Source: Comamonas endophytica (GTDB taxonomy: Bacteria; Pseudomonadota; Gammaproteobacteria; Burkholderiales; Burkholderiaceae_C). Taken from it: a stretch of 64,000 nucleotides of DNA. The position numbers and the translations under genes were made by a program. Shown piece after piece: positions 1-9,225 of the stretch. The notes under the pieces are model-generated. The model was not told the DNA's origin and did not search any database. It saw only the letters and a program-made list of their open reading frames with translations. Positions within the stretch are counted from its first letter, which is position 1; the number at the start of each line of letters is the position of its first letter. The stretch covers positions 2,586,001 through 2,650,000 of the forward strand of contig NZ_CP106881.1 in assembly GCF_023634805.2 (NCBI RefSeq), given 5' to 3'.

Positions 1-2
1 GG

Positions 3-455
3 TCAGACCAGTTGCTGCATCAACCGCTGCGGCAGGGCGGTTTCCGCGGCGGAGGGGGGCGCCGCGCTGTGCAGCCGGTGCATCCAGAGCTCGGCGGTAT
101 TGACCAGCAGGGTCATGCGGGCCTCGAGCCCATTGACGGTGATGTGCGCGCCCTCGATCAGGCAGCTCAGCAGGCACTCGCCGCTTTCCTTGTCGCGCGA
201 CAGGCTGGCGCCGCCGGTGTGCCGGTAGAGAAAACCCGCGTGCAGCATCTCCCAGGCCATGGCCGGCTGGGCCTGGTCATCGAGCCGGCCCAACGGGCAG
301 TAGCACAGCACCTGTTCCTCGTCGTCGAGCAGCTGCAGGTGCACATGCACCGCATCGAAGCGCAGCGCGCAATGTCCCTGCTCATCCAGGCGCAGGCCAT
401 CGAGCCCCATCCGGTGGCCAAACTCATGCAAGGCTTTTTCAAAGCAGCGGCTCAT
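3..455 (-). CDS. CesT/Tir-family type III secretion chaperone-like protein
   Basis: A 150-residue protein with the layout of class I type III secretion chaperones, small cytosolic dimers that keep effectors secretion-competent. Visible features are an N-terminal helix, a 'GLDGLRLDEQGHCALRFD' strand-turn-strand at residues 17-34, an acidic beta-rich middle, 'LCYCPLGRLDD' near residue 50, and a C-terminal helix ending in 'VNTAELWMHRL'. The stop codon is just inside the window edge, so the gene looks complete. No secretion apparatus or effector is visible here, but anything beyond position 1 is unseen. The family call is by overall pattern, since these chaperones conserve fold more than sequence. 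A YbjN-like protein is the main alternative. Confidence 0.6.
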   Translation of the reverse strand: MSRCFEKALHEFGHRMGLDGLRLDEQGHCALRFDAVHVHLQLLDDEEQVLCYCPLGRLDDQAQPAMAWEMLHAGFLYRHTGGASLSRDKESGECLLSCLIEGAHITVNGLEARMTLLVNTAELWMHRLHSAAPPSAAETALPQRLMQQLV

Positions 456-590
456 ACAGGCACTTTCGGAAGCGGCGCAGGGATCATCCAGAGTAGGTAA
501 CGGATCACCCGGCGCGGTTCCAGATTTGCCTGCGCGGCCGGCTAGCCCGGGCGCGTGCCTTGGCGCCGCGCCGCCAGCGGACCCTCGCCG

Positions 591-1250
591 TTACCGCCCG
601 CCCTGGCGCTGCACGTAGGGCTGCAGCAGCACGATCAGCGCGCCCGCGCCGCCATCGACCGGGCGTGCCTGCACGAAGGCCAGCACCTCCTGCTTCTGCA
701 CCAGCCAGCTGTGCACCCGGCCCTTGAGCACCGGCATGCGCCCCGGCGAGCCCAGCCCCTTGCCGTGCACCACGCGCACGCAACGCGCGCCGTCGCGATG
801 GGCCTTGCGGATGAATGCCCCCAGCGCCTCGCGCGCCTCGTCGGTGCGCAGCCCATGCAGGTCGAGCTGGCGCTGGATGCTCCAGTGGCCGGCGCGCAGC
901 CGCTGCGCCACATCGTGGCCCATGCCGGGGCGCAGGTAGCTCAGCTGGTCATCGGTCAGCAGCAGGGTGCTGACATCGAACTCGTCGCTGATCGCCTCGC
1001 GCAGCACCGATTGCTCGTCGAGCAGCCGCTGCTGCGGCACGGGCAGCACGTTGCCGGGCACGGGGGCGAGGCGGTTGTGCGCATGGCGCAGCGGCAGCAC
1101 GCTGCCCACGGCCTGCAGGAACAGCGCCCGGTCGGTGGCCGGGCGCAGGGCGGCGCGGCGTTCTTCCTCGGCCTGCAGCGCAGCCTGCTGCGCTGCGGCA
1201 GCCAGGGCTTTGCGGACCGGCTTCAGGTCCTGGAGGGATTTCACGCGCAT
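591..1250 (-). CDS. Smr domain protein (MutS2 C-terminal-like)
   Basis: A 219-residue protein with a C-terminal Smr domain, the nuclease-like module also found at the end of MutS2. The diagnostic 'LDLHGLRTDEAREAL' is near residue 129, and 'RVVHGKGLGSPG' near residue 159 is the conserved HGKG loop. The N-terminal half is charged and Ala-rich and probably a linker. Stand-alone Smr proteins of this size are common in proteobacteria; nicking or RNA-cleaving activity is known for some members, but the physiological role is unclear. The gene is transcribed away from radC with an 84-base gap, and no clear Shine-Dalgarno precedes the chosen ATG. Confidence 0.9.
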   Translation of the reverse strand: MRVKSLQDLKPVRKALAAAAQQAALQAEEERRAALRPATDRALFLQAVGSVLPLRHAHNRLAPVPGNVLPVPQQRLLDEQSVLREAISDEFDVSTLLLTDDQLSYLRPGMGHDVAQRLRAGHWSIQRQLDLHGLRTDEAREALGAFIRKAHRDGARCVRVVHGKGLGSPGRMPVLKGRVHSWLVQKQEVLAFVQARPVDGGAGALIVLLQPYVQRQGGR

Positions 1251-1334
1251 GCAGCCTTTTTATCCCAAGATGGGCAAGCTCCGGCGCAACCGCCGCCATA
1301 TCCTGCGAACCGGACTGCTTTTGTCCCTGGCGCC

Positions 1335-2048
1335 TCATATCAATCCCTGTTCGGCCATCGACAGGCCGGCGCCGGGCGCGACGATGATATGGTCGAGCAC
1401 GCGCACGTCCACCAGCCCCAGCGCGCTGCGCAGCATCTGCGTCAGCGCCAGGTCGGCGGGGCTGGGGTGGACGGCGCCGCTGGGATGGTTGTGCGCCAGC
1501 ACCACGGCCGCCGCCTGGTGCCGCAGGGCGTGCAGCACGACCTCCCGGGGATACACGCTGGTCTGCGCCAGCGTGCCGCGGAACATTTCCTCCATGGCGA
1601 TCAGCCGGTGCTGGTTGTCGAGAAACAACACCGCGAACACTTCATGGTCTTTGCCCGCGAGATGCAGCTGCAGGTACTGCATGACGGCGCCCGGGCTGTC
1701 GAAGACCGCGCGCTCGCTCAGCCGCTGGGCCAGCGCGCGGCGCGCGAGCTCGAGCACCGCCAGCAACTGGGCGCGCTTGGCCGGGCCCAGGCCCTTGATG
1801 CGCGCGAGGTCTTGCGAGGGCGCCTGCAGCAGGCCTGCGATGCCGCCGAATCCGCCGCGCAGCAGGCCGCTGATGGGGTCGATGGCCGGCGGTTCGAGCA
1901 GTTCCTGCGCCAGCTGCAGCACGCCCTTGCCGGCGACGCCGGTGCGCAGCACGATGGCCAGCAGCTCGGCATCGGCCAGCGCGCCAGGGCCGCGCACCAG
2001 CAGTTTCTCGCGCGGCTGGGCATCGCGCGGAAGGTCTTTGAGTGACAT
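1335..2048 (-). CDS. radC: RadC family JAB-domain protein
   Basis: A 237-residue RadC homologue. The N-terminal '[20 protein letters not shown]' leads into a helix-hairpin-helix region ('[21 protein letters not shown]', near residues 80-100). A C-terminal JAB/MPN-like metal-binding domain carries '[18 protein letters not shown]', the HxHxnD signature. Despite the name, a direct role in recombinational repair is not established for the family. The ATG at 2048 was chosen because the open frame upstream runs antisense through fkpB and ispH and has no family similarity. It is divergent from fkpB, with about 100 bases between the two starts. Confidence 0.95.
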   Translation of the reverse strand: MSLKDLPRDAQPREKLLVRGPGALADAELLAIVLRTGVAGKGVLQLAQELLEPPAIDPISGLLRGGFGGIAGLLQAPSQDLARIKGLGPAKRAQLLAVLELARRALAQRLSERAVFDSPGAVMQYLQLHLAGKDHEVFAVLFLDNQHRLIAMEEMFRGTLAQTSVYPREVVLHALRHQAAAVVLAHNHPSGAVHPSPADLALTQMLRSALGLVDVRVLDHIIVAPGAGLSMAEQGLI

Positions 2049-2120
2049 CGTGCCGCTCCTGCACCGGGCGCGTGCGCGGGGACATCGACAAGCCACCGCG
2101 TGGGGGCATGGCCGGGTTTC

Positions 2121-2126
2121 TACAAT
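2121..2126 (+). promoter_or_regulatory. Candidate -10 element for fkpB-ispH
   Basis: TACAAT lies 24 bases before the fkpB ATG in the radC/fkpB divergent gap and matches the sigma-70 -10 consensus at five of six positions. No convincing -35 hexamer is present at the usual spacing, so this is only a candidate. Confidence 0.35.
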
Positions 2127-2150
2127 AGCCACCAGTTTATCGGGACTTTC

Positions 2151-2636
2151 ATGACTTCTAGCGCACACCCCACACAGGCTTCGCAGACCCACGTACCCAC
2201 GGTGCAGGCAGGATCGTTCCTGACCCTGCACTACCGCATGGCCGGCCCGGCCGGCGACGTGATCAACACCTTTGGCGACAAGCCCGCCACGCTGTCGCTG
2301 GGCGCGGGCGAGCTGTCGCCGGCCGTGGAGCAGCGCCTGATCGGCCTCGAGGAAGGCACGCGCACCACCTTCGAGCTGCCCGCGGGCGAAGCCTTTGGCG
2401 AGCGCAACACGGACATGCAGCAATGGGTGGCGCGCAAGCTGATGAACGAGCTCGGCGATCCCCATGAGCAGTACACGGCCGGCGACGTCGTGCAGTTCCC
2501 CACGCCCGACGGCCTGGGCAGCTACGCCGGCGCCGTGGTGAGCGTGCGCGAGGACGGCGCGGTGCTGTTCGACTTCAACCACCCGCTGGCCGGCCAGCCC
2601 GTCACCTTCGAGGTGCAGATCATCGGAGTGCTCTGA
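2151..2636 (+). CDS. fkpB: FKBP-type peptidyl-prolyl isomerase (SlpA/FkpB)
   Basis: A 161-residue SlpA/FkpB-type isomerase that accelerates cis-trans isomerisation of X-Pro bonds and acts as a folding helper in the cytosol. Visible motifs are 'SFLTLHYRM' opening the FKBP fold, '[22 protein letters not shown]' (compare the family L-G-G-E-L-x-P-G-E-x-L-x-G) and an inserted-flap segment around '[16 protein letters not shown]'. '[30 protein letters not shown]' near the end is typical of SlpA. The ATG at 2151 is preferred over one at 2100 because homologues lack the extra N-terminal residues. It ends 3 bases before ispH, an arrangement also seen in E. coli (fkpB-ispH). Confidence 0.95.
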   Translation: MTSSAHPTQASQTHVPTVQAGSFLTLHYRMAGPAGDVINTFGDKPATLSLGAGELSPAVEQRLIGLEEGTRTTFELPAGEAFGERNTDMQQWVARKLMNELGDPHEQYTAGDVVQFPTPDGLGSYAGAVVSVREDGAVLFDFNHPLAGQPVTFEVQIIGVL

Positions 2637-2639
2637 GCC

Positions 2640-3635
2640 ATGGCCAAGCCCCAGGAAATCGTGCTTGCCGAGCCGCGCGGCTTCTGCGCCGGCGTCGACC
2701 GGGCGATCGAGATCGTCGAGCGCGCCATCGCCAAGTTCGGCGCGCCGATCTACGTGCGCCACGAGATCGTGCACAACACCTTCGTGGTCAACGACCTCAA
2801 GACCCGGGGCGCGATCTTCATCGAGGAGCTCGACGACGTGCCGCCGGGCGCGACGCTGGTGTTCTCCGCGCACGGCGTGAGCCAGGCGGTGCAGCAGGAG
2901 GCGCAGCGCCGCGGCTTCCAGATCTTCGATGCGACCTGCCCGCTGGTCAGCAAGGTGCATGTGGAAGTCGCCAAGCTGGCCAAGGAAGGCTACGAGTTCA
3001 TCATGATCGGCCACAAGGGCCACCCCGAGGTCGAGGGCACGATGGGGCAGCTCGACCACGGCATCCATCTGGTCGAGGAGGTCGAGGACGTGGCCCGGGT
3101 GCAGCCCGCGCAGACCCAGCTGCTGGCCGTTGTGACGCAGACCACGCTCAGCGTCGACGACGCGGCCGAGATCATGGCGGCGGTGAAGGCGCGCTTCCCG
3201 CAGATCCGCGTGCCCAAGCAGCAGGACATCTGCTACGCCACGCAGAACCGCCAGGACGCGGTGAAAGTGCTCAGCCCGCAGGTCGACGTGGTGATCGTGG
3301 TGGGCAGCCCCACCAGCTCCAACAGCAACCGCCTGCGCGAGCTCGCGGCGCGCCTGGGCACGCCCGCCTACATGGTGGACAACGCCGGCGAGCTGCAGTC
3401 CGAATGGTTCGAAGGCGTATCGCGCGTCGGCCTCACGGCCGGCGCTTCGGCGCCCGAAGTGCTGGTGCGCGAGGTCATCGATCGCATCAAGGCGCTGGGC
3501 GCGACCTCGGTACGCAGCATGAACGGCATCGAGGAAACCGTGAAATTCCCGCTGCCCAAGGGCCTGAAGATCGACGCCGCCACGGGGCTGGAGATCGAAG
3601 TGCGCAAGGCGCCGGAAACCGGTCCTGGCCACTGA
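2640..3635 (+). CDS. ispH: 4-hydroxy-3-methylbut-2-enyl diphosphate reductase (IspH)
   Basis: The last enzyme of the methylerythritol phosphate pathway; it reduces HMBPP to isopentenyl and dimethylallyl diphosphate in the cytosol using a [4Fe-4S] cluster. The three cluster cysteines are present: C16 in '[10 protein letters not shown]', C100 in 'ATCPLV' and C198 in '[10 protein letters not shown]'. The substrate-binding '[13 protein letters not shown]' and '[12 protein letters not shown]' segments are also intact. At 331 residues it is slightly longer than E. coli IspH (316). It begins 3 bases after fkpB and is probably cotranscribed with it. Confidence 0.98.
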   Translation: MAKPQEIVLAEPRGFCAGVDRAIEIVERAIAKFGAPIYVRHEIVHNTFVVNDLKTRGAIFIEELDDVPPGATLVFSAHGVSQAVQQEAQRRGFQIFDATCPLVSKVHVEVAKLAKEGYEFIMIGHKGHPEVEGTMGQLDHGIHLVEEVEDVARVQPAQTQLLAVVTQTTLSVDDAAEIMAAVKARFPQIRVPKQQDICYATQNRQDAVKVLSPQVDVVIVVGSPTSSNSNRLRELAARLGTPAYMVDNAGELQSEWFEGVSRVGLTAGASAPEVLVREVIDRIKALGATSVRSMNGIEETVKFPLPKGLKIDAATGLEIEVRKAPETGPGH

Positions 3636-5060
<1,425 letters not shown>

Positions 5061-5070
5061 AAAACAGTGC

Positions 5071-5076
5071 TACAAT
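5071..5076 (+). promoter_or_regulatory. Candidate -10 element for the tRNA-Ser/tRNA-Arg unit
   Basis: TACAAT lies just after the serS stop and 17 bases before the tRNA-Ser 5' end. TTGCTG at 5046-5051 could be a -35 with a long 19-base spacer. This would give the tRNAs a promoter independent of serS. Confidence 0.35.
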
Positions 5077-5093
5077 AGATGCTTCGACACACA

Positions 5094-5183
<90 letters not shown>

Positions 5184-5185
5184 AT

Positions 5186-5262
5186 GCGGCTGTAGCTCAG
5201 CTGGATAGAGTACTTGGCTACGAACCAAGGGGTCGTGGGTTCGATTCCTGCCAGCCGCACCA
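5186..5262 (+). tRNA. tRNA-Arg (anticodon ACG), copy 1
   Basis: A 77-base tRNA whose acceptor stem pairs GCGGCTG with CAGCCGC, followed by discriminator A and an encoded CCA. The anticodon arm CTTGG-CTACGAA-CCAAG gives anticodon ACG; the A is normally deaminated to inosine so that the tRNA reads CGU, CGC and CGA. It starts 2 bases after tRNA-Ser and is probably processed from the same transcript. An identical copy lies at 5693-5769. Confidence 0.97.
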
Positions 5263-5268
5263 AACGAC

Positions 5269-5301
5269 AAGCCCCAGAACTGCAAGGTTCTGGGGCTTTT
5301 T
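5269..5301 (+). terminator. Rho-independent terminator after tRNA-Arg copy 1
   Basis: A 12-bp perfect stem (AAGCCCCAGAAC pairing with GTTCTGGGGCTT, loop TGCAAG) is followed by a run of T. The same hairpin, with one base pair changed on both sides, follows tRNA-Arg copy 2. Its A-rich left side means it could also end transcription from the small gene on the opposite strand. Confidence 0.9.
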
Positions 5302-5324
5302 CGTTTGTGCCAGTGGCCTGGCGG

Positions 5325-5516
5325 TCACTCGCTGCGCTTGTCGTCCTCGCCATTTTCGCGCTGCAGCACGAGATATGCCACGCCGCCGCCCAGCGCCAGC
5401 AGCAGGGCGCCGGCAAAGAGCTGAGGCTGTGCCATCAGGAATCCGCGTGCGATGCACAACGCAGCCGCCAGAACGGAACCCAGCAGAAAGAGGTTGGCCA
5501 ACATTTTCCTGTTCAT
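5325..5516 (-). CDS. Small two-helix membrane protein of unknown function
   Basis: A 63-residue protein with two predicted membrane helices (about residues 6-27 and 33-50) joined by a short turn, and a charged C-terminus ending in 'QRENGEDDKRSE'. The family is not recognised. Support for it being real comes from an AGGAG ribosome-binding site 6 bases before the ATG and a TATAAT element (5542-5547 on this strand) about 26 bases upstream. The protein also has a plausible hydrophobic pattern. It lies between the two identical tRNA-Arg copies on the opposite strand. Confidence 0.65.
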   Translation of the reverse strand: MNRKMLANLFLLGSVLAAALCIARGFLMAQPQLFAGALLLALGGGVAYLVLQRENGEDDKRSE

Positions 5517-5529
5517 AGATAACTCCTAT

Positions 5530-5547
5530 TATAATTTTAAAATTATA
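5530..5547. promoter_or_regulatory. 18-bp AT-only palindrome carrying back-to-back TATAAT boxes
   Basis: TATAATTTTAAAATTATA is a perfect palindrome made only of A and T, which is striking in this GC-rich DNA. It contains TATAAT on each strand. The minus-strand copy is at a suitable distance to serve as the -10 for the small gene ending at 5325. No good -35 was found on either side. Confidence 0.45.
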
Positions 5548-5676
5548 TGTTTTTAGCTATCGTTTGGGGTTGGCTCATAGCAGCTGTTGGTTTTTTGCAG
5601 AGTGCGGAGAGAGGGCGCCGGCAGCGTGGCTGGACAAAAAATTCCACTTTTTGCCGAAAGCAAAAAAATTCCGGGC

Positions 5677-5682
5677 TATAAT
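5677..5682 (+). promoter_or_regulatory. Candidate -10 element for tRNA-Arg copy 2
   Basis: A consensus TATAAT lies 10 bases before the 5' end of the second tRNA-Arg. TTGCCG at 5651-5656 is the best upstream -35-like hexamer, but the spacer is 20 bases. This copy therefore probably has its own promoter, unlike copy 1, which follows tRNA-Ser. Confidence 0.45.
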
Positions 5683-5692
5683 CGATAGCTTA

Positions 5693-5769
5693 GCGGCTGT
5701 AGCTCAGCTGGATAGAGTACTTGGCTACGAACCAAGGGGTCGTGGGTTCGATTCCTGCCAGCCGCACCA
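5693..5769 (+). tRNA. tRNA-Arg (anticodon ACG), copy 2
   Basis: Identical over all 77 bases to the tRNA-Arg at 5186-5262: same acceptor stem, anticodon ACG and encoded CCA. Similarity between the copies continues through the trailer and terminator but not upstream of the 5' end, so the duplicated unit is gene plus terminator. Confidence 0.97.
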
Positions 5770-5775
5770 AACGAC

Positions 5776-5809
5776 AAGCCCCGGAACTGCAAGGTTCCGG
5801 GGCTTTTTC
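5776..5809 (+). terminator. Rho-independent terminator after tRNA-Arg copy 2
   Basis: A 12-bp stem (AAGCCCCGGAAC with GTTCCGGGGCTT, loop TGCAAG) followed by five T. It differs from the copy-1 terminator by one A-T to G-C pair exchange made on both arms. Confidence 0.9.
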
Positions 5810-5846
5810 GTATCTGGCACCCCCTGGACTGTGTGAAGATCGGCGC

Positions 5847-6410
5847 ATGAGCAAGGCCTTCACCAAAGAATCGGATGCCGCGGATGACGACGACGAACTG
5901 GGCGCGTTGCCGCCCATTCCGGCCGGCAGCAAGAACTACATGACGCCCCGGGGCTACCAGAGCCTGCGCGACGAGCTGTTCGAATTGATAGACAACGAAC
6001 GCCCGAAGATCGTCGATATCGTCCACTGGGCGGCCAGCAATGGCGACCGCTCGGAAAATGGCGACTACCTCTACGGCAAGAAGCGGCTGCGCGAGATCGA
6101 CCGGCGCATCCGCTTCCTCACCAAGCGCCTGGAGATCGCCGAGGTCGTTGATCCCACCGTGCATGCGGGCAGCGACCAGGTCTTCTTTGGCGCCACGGTG
6201 ACCTATGTCGAGGACGACGGCACGGAGCGCAGCGTGACCATCATGGGCATCGACGAGGCCAACAGCGCCGAGGGCCAGGTCAGCTGGATCTCGCCGGTGG
6301 CGCGCGCGCTGCTCAAGTCGCGCGTGGGCGACGAGGTGGCGCTGCAGACGCCGGGGGGCGTGCGGATGCTGGAGGTGGTGGAGGTGAGGTATCCGGAGGC
6401 GCAGGGGTAG
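5847..6410 (+). CDS. greB: Transcription elongation factor GreB
   Basis: A 187-residue GreA/GreB-family factor that enters the RNA polymerase secondary channel and stimulates cleavage of backtracked RNA. 'NYMTPRGYQSLRDELFELID' opens the coiled-coil domain. 'DIVHWAASNGDRSENGDYLYGKKRLREIDRRIRFLTKRLE' contains the acidic tip (D and E of DRSENGDY) needed for cleavage. The C-terminal FKBP-like domain includes 'VSWISPVARALLKSRVGDEV'. The 'GKKRLREIDRRIRFL' pattern fits GreB better than GreA, and an acidic N-terminal extension ('DAADDDDELGA') adds about 25 residues. Confidence 0.93.
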   Translation: MSKAFTKESDAADDDDELGALPPIPAGSKNYMTPRGYQSLRDELFELIDNERPKIVDIVHWAASNGDRSENGDYLYGKKRLREIDRRIRFLTKRLEIAEVVDPTVHAGSDQVFFGATVTYVEDDGTERSVTIMGIDEANSAEGQVSWISPVARALLKSRVGDEVALQTPGGVRMLEVVEVRYPEAQG

Positions 6411-6449
6411 GGCTCAGCAGGGCCTGCCAGTGCCACGCCCTGAACCGTC

Positions 6450-6550
6450 TTGCGACGGGCCCGCCTAGGAAGGCTCAGGGCGAGAGGCAGTGGTCTGTTC
6501 AGGGCAGCCGTGCAAAACCGTTCGTCCTGAGCTTGTCGAAGGATGAATGG
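6450..6550. repeat. REP-like repeats between greB and spoT
   Basis: The 195-base gap between convergent greB and spoT holds one clear element in reverse orientation at 6518-6542 (CCGTTCGTCCTGAGC then TTGTCGAAGG). A degenerate one around 6450-6485 carries the insert GGGCCCGCCTAGG (6457-6469). They belong to the family found in six other gaps of this window. Confidence 0.8.
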
Positions 6551-6605
6551 CCTCGCGGCGTTTACTCCATGGCCTCATGGAGGCAACTGGGTAAGCGAGG
6601 AAACG

Positions 6606-8909
6606 TCATTCCACCGCCGGCATGATCCTCTTCGCCTTGATCACCACCGGTGCACGGCGCAGATTGCGCAGCGCTGCCTCGACCTGCTGCTGGTTCCTGA
6701 CCGAAACCACGAAGCGCAGGTCGGTCGTGCCCATCGGCGCCTCGTCGACCATCTCCAGATGCTGGATGTCGACCTCGGCATCGGTCAGTTCGGAGGCCAC
6801 GCGCGCCAGCACGCCCTTGCCGTTCTTCACAGTGACCAGGATGCCGCTGTCGAACAGCTGGTTCAGGCCCTCGGCCCATTCGACCGGGATGAAGCGCTCG
6901 GCGTCTTTCTCGTAGAGGCGCTTGACGATCGCGCAGCGCGCATGGTGCACCATCAGGCCCTCGCCGCGGCCCAGATAGCCCAGCACCGGGTCGCCGGGCA
7001 CGGGGCGGCAGCAGTGGGCGAAACGGATCGAGGCGTTGGTGCTGCCGTCGAGCGTCACCGTGCCCTGGGAGATCTTGTCCTGGGCGGTGTAGCGTTCCTG
7101 GCTCAGCAGCACGGCATTCGGGCGCTGGCCGTGGTTGCCGAGCAGCACCATGATGCGCGCCGCGACCATGCTGGCGATGCGCCGGCCCATGCCGATGTCG
7201 GTCAGCAGCTCGCTGCGGCTGCGGTTGCCGGTGTCCTGCAGCAGCCGCTCCCACAGCGCCTGGTTGGCATCGTCCTGCGGCGGCAGCTGCTCGATGCCTT
7301 CGGCGCGCAGCGCCTGGGTCAGCAGCTTCTCGCCCAGGCTTTCGGATTCGCTTTGCGCCGAGGTCTTGAGATGGTGGCGGATCTTGGAGCGCGCGCGGGC
7401 GGTCTTGACGAAGCCCAGCCAGGCCGGATTGGGGCGTGCGTTCTCGGCGGTGATGATCTCGATGACGTCGCCGCTCTTGAGCTCGGTGCGCAGCGGCACG
7501 TCCTCGTTGTTGATGCGCGCGGCCGTGGCGTGGTTGCCGATCTTGCTGTGGATGGCGTAGGCGAAATCGACCACGGTGGCGCCGCGCGGCATGGCCATGA
7601 TCTCGCTCTTGGGCGTGAACACATAGACCGCGTCGGGGAACAGGTCGACCTTGACGTGGTCCCAGAACTCGGTGGCATCGCGCGTCTCGTTCTGGATGTC
7701 GAGCAGCGACTGCAGCCACTGGGTGCTCATGCGCTCGGCGTCGCCGGGGCGCCGCTGCGCCTGGTGCAGCCAGTGCGCGGCCACGCCGGCCTCGGCGACG
7801 ATGTGCATCTCCTCGGTGCGCATCTGGAATTCGATGCTCACGCCCGAGGGGCCGACCAGCGTGGTGTGCAGCGACTGGTAGCCATTGTTCTTCGGAATGG
7901 CGATGTGGTCCTTGAACTTGCCGGGCACCGGCTTGTAGAGCTGATGCAGCACGCCCAGCGCCGTATAGCAGTCGGTGACCGAGGGCACGATCACGCGGAA
8001 GCCGTAGATATCCGTGACCTTGGCAAAGCTCTGGTTGTTGCGCTCCATGCGCTGGTAGAGCGAGTACAGCGTGCTTTCGCGGCCCGCCAGGCGCGCGTCG
8101 AGGCCCTGCTGGGCGAACTGCGCGTCGACCTCTGTCTGCACGCGCTGCACCAGGTCGCGCCGGCGCGTGCGCGACTTGGCGATGGCCTTCGACAGCGTGG
8201 AATAGCGCCAGGGGTGCAGGTGGCGGAAGGACAGGTCCTGCAGCTCGCGGTAGGTCTGGTTCAGGCCCAGCCGGTGCGCGATGGGGGCATAGATCTCCAG
8301 CGTTTCGGAGGCGATGCGGCCCCACTTGCTGCGCGGCATGTCGGACAGCGTGCGCATGTTGTGCGTGCGGTCGGCCAGCTTGATGAGGATGACGCGCACG
8401 TCGCGCGCCATGGCCAGCAGCATCTTGCGGAACGATTCGGCCTGGTTTTCCTCGCGGGTGTTGAACTGCAGCTTGTCGAGCTTGGTGAGTCCGTCGACCA
8501 GCTCGGCCACGGGGGTGCCGAAGCGCGCGGCCAGATCGACCTTGGTGACGCCGCAGTCTTCCATCGCGTCGTGCATCAGCGCCGCCATCAGCGCCGGGGC
8601 ATCGAGCTTCCACGAAGCGCACAGCGAGGTCACCGCGATGGGATGGGTGATGTAGGGGTCGCCGCTGCTGCGCCACTGGCCGGTGTGGGCCTCGTCGGCA
8701 AACAGGTAGGCCTGGCGCACCTGCTCGATGCTGGCGCCGTCCAGATAGCCCAGGTTGTCGAGCAGCGCGGAGAATGCGGCCCGGGAAACGGCGGTCGCTG
8801 CAGCGGCGGCCGTCGACACGGCGCGCGTGTCGACCTGGCTCTCTGGCGCCGGGGCGGTGGCAGGGGTGGATTCGTCAGGAACAGTTGTCTGGGGCGGGAC
8901 CGCTTTCAT
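6606..8909 (-). CDS. spoT: Bifunctional (p)ppGpp synthetase/hydrolase SpoT
   Basis: A 767-residue Rel/Spo homologue controlling the alarmone (p)ppGpp. In order it has an HD hydrolase domain (H75, H89, H113-D114 in 'LMHDAMEDCG', and 'KLADRTHNMRTL') and a synthetase domain ('FKDHIAIPKNNGYQSLHT', 'IEFQMRTEEMH'). A TGS domain ('VYVFTPKSEIMAMPRGATVVDFAYAI') and a C-terminal ACT domain follow. Both catalytic halves look intact. The ATG at 8909 is preceded by an AAAGG-like site; the upstream open frame is antisense noise over rpoZ. It follows rpoZ in the common proteobacterial order gmk-rpoZ-spoT, but a strong terminator lies between rpoZ and spoT. Confidence 0.95.
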   Translation of the reverse strand: MKAVPPQTTVPDESTPATAPAPESQVDTRAVSTAAAAATAVSRAAFSALLDNLGYLDGASIEQVRQAYLFADEAHTGQWRSSGDPYITHPIAVTSLCASWKLDAPALMAALMHDAMEDCGVTKVDLAARFGTPVAELVDGLTKLDKLQFNTREENQAESFRKMLLAMARDVRVILIKLADRTHNMRTLSDMPRSKWGRIASETLEIYAPIAHRLGLNQTYRELQDLSFRHLHPWRYSTLSKAIAKSRTRRRDLVQRVQTEVDAQFAQQGLDARLAGRESTLYSLYQRMERNNQSFAKVTDIYGFRVIVPSVTDCYTALGVLHQLYKPVPGKFKDHIAIPKNNGYQSLHTTLVGPSGVSIEFQMRTEEMHIVAEAGVAAHWLHQAQRRPGDAERMSTQWLQSLLDIQNETRDATEFWDHVKVDLFPDAVYVFTPKSEIMAMPRGATVVDFAYAIHSKIGNHATAARINNEDVPLRTELKSGDVIEIITAENARPNPAWLGFVKTARARSKIRHHLKTSAQSESESLGEKLLTQALRAEGIEQLPPQDDANQALWERLLQDTGNRSRSELLTDIGMGRRIASMVAARIMVLLGNHGQRPNAVLLSQERYTAQDKISQGTVTLDGSTNASIRFAHCCRPVPGDPVLGYLGRGEGLMVHHARCAIVKRLYEKDAERFIPVEWAEGLNQLFDSGILVTVKNGKGVLARVASELTDAEVDIQHLEMVDEAPMGTTDLRFVVSVRNQQQVEAALRNLRRAPVVIKAKRIMPAVE

Positions 8910-8951
8910 ACCTTTAATGTAGCGCGCTCTCCAATCGGTTTGCCAGTGCAC

Positions 8952-8976
8952 AAAAAAAAGCACCGCAAAGCGGTGC
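8952..8976 (-). terminator. Rho-independent terminator between rpoZ and spoT
   Basis: On the minus strand a GCACCGC/GCGGTGC stem with a TTT loop is followed by eight T. It sits 27 bases after the rpoZ stop and about 43 bases before the spoT start, so it should separate gmk-rpoZ from spoT or attenuate read-through. Confidence 0.9.
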
Positions 8977-9003
8977 CTCTCTTGCCATTTCGGCGGATTC
9001 CGG

Positions 9004-9207
9004 TCAGCCCGGAACCTTCTTGAGCATTTCCAGTCCGACCTTGCCGGATGCGATCTCGCGCAGGGCGGTGACGCCGGGCTTGTTCTTGCTTTCGATCTTG
9101 GCGGTATGGCCTTGGCTGAGCATGCGCGCACGGTAGGTGGCGGCCAGGACGAGTTGGAAGCGGTTGGGGATCTGCTCCAGGCAGTCTTCAACGGTGATGC
9201 GTGCCAT
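9004..9207 (-). CDS. rpoZ: RNA polymerase omega subunit
   Basis: A 67-residue omega subunit that helps assemble and stabilise the beta-prime subunit of RNA polymerase. The family signature '[20 protein letters not shown]' at the N-terminus and '[21 protein letters not shown]' in the second half are intact. The length is typical for betaproteobacteria. It is 18 bases downstream of gmk and likely cotranscribed with it. Confidence 0.97.
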   Translation of the reverse strand: MARITVEDCLEQIPNRFQLVLAATYRARMLSQGHTAKIESKNKPGVTALREIASGKVGLEMLKKVPG

Positions 9208-9225
9208 CAGGATACTCCAGGGAAT

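Noticed and set aside
6606..8909. Degenerate, hydrolase-only SpoT
   Set aside because: GYQSLHT and the EFQMRT synthetase residues are present, so synthetase activity cannot be ruled out.
6543..9023. Long plus-strand open frame opposite spoT
   Set aside because: Antisense artefact of GC-rich coding sequence; SpoT domains are all on the other strand.
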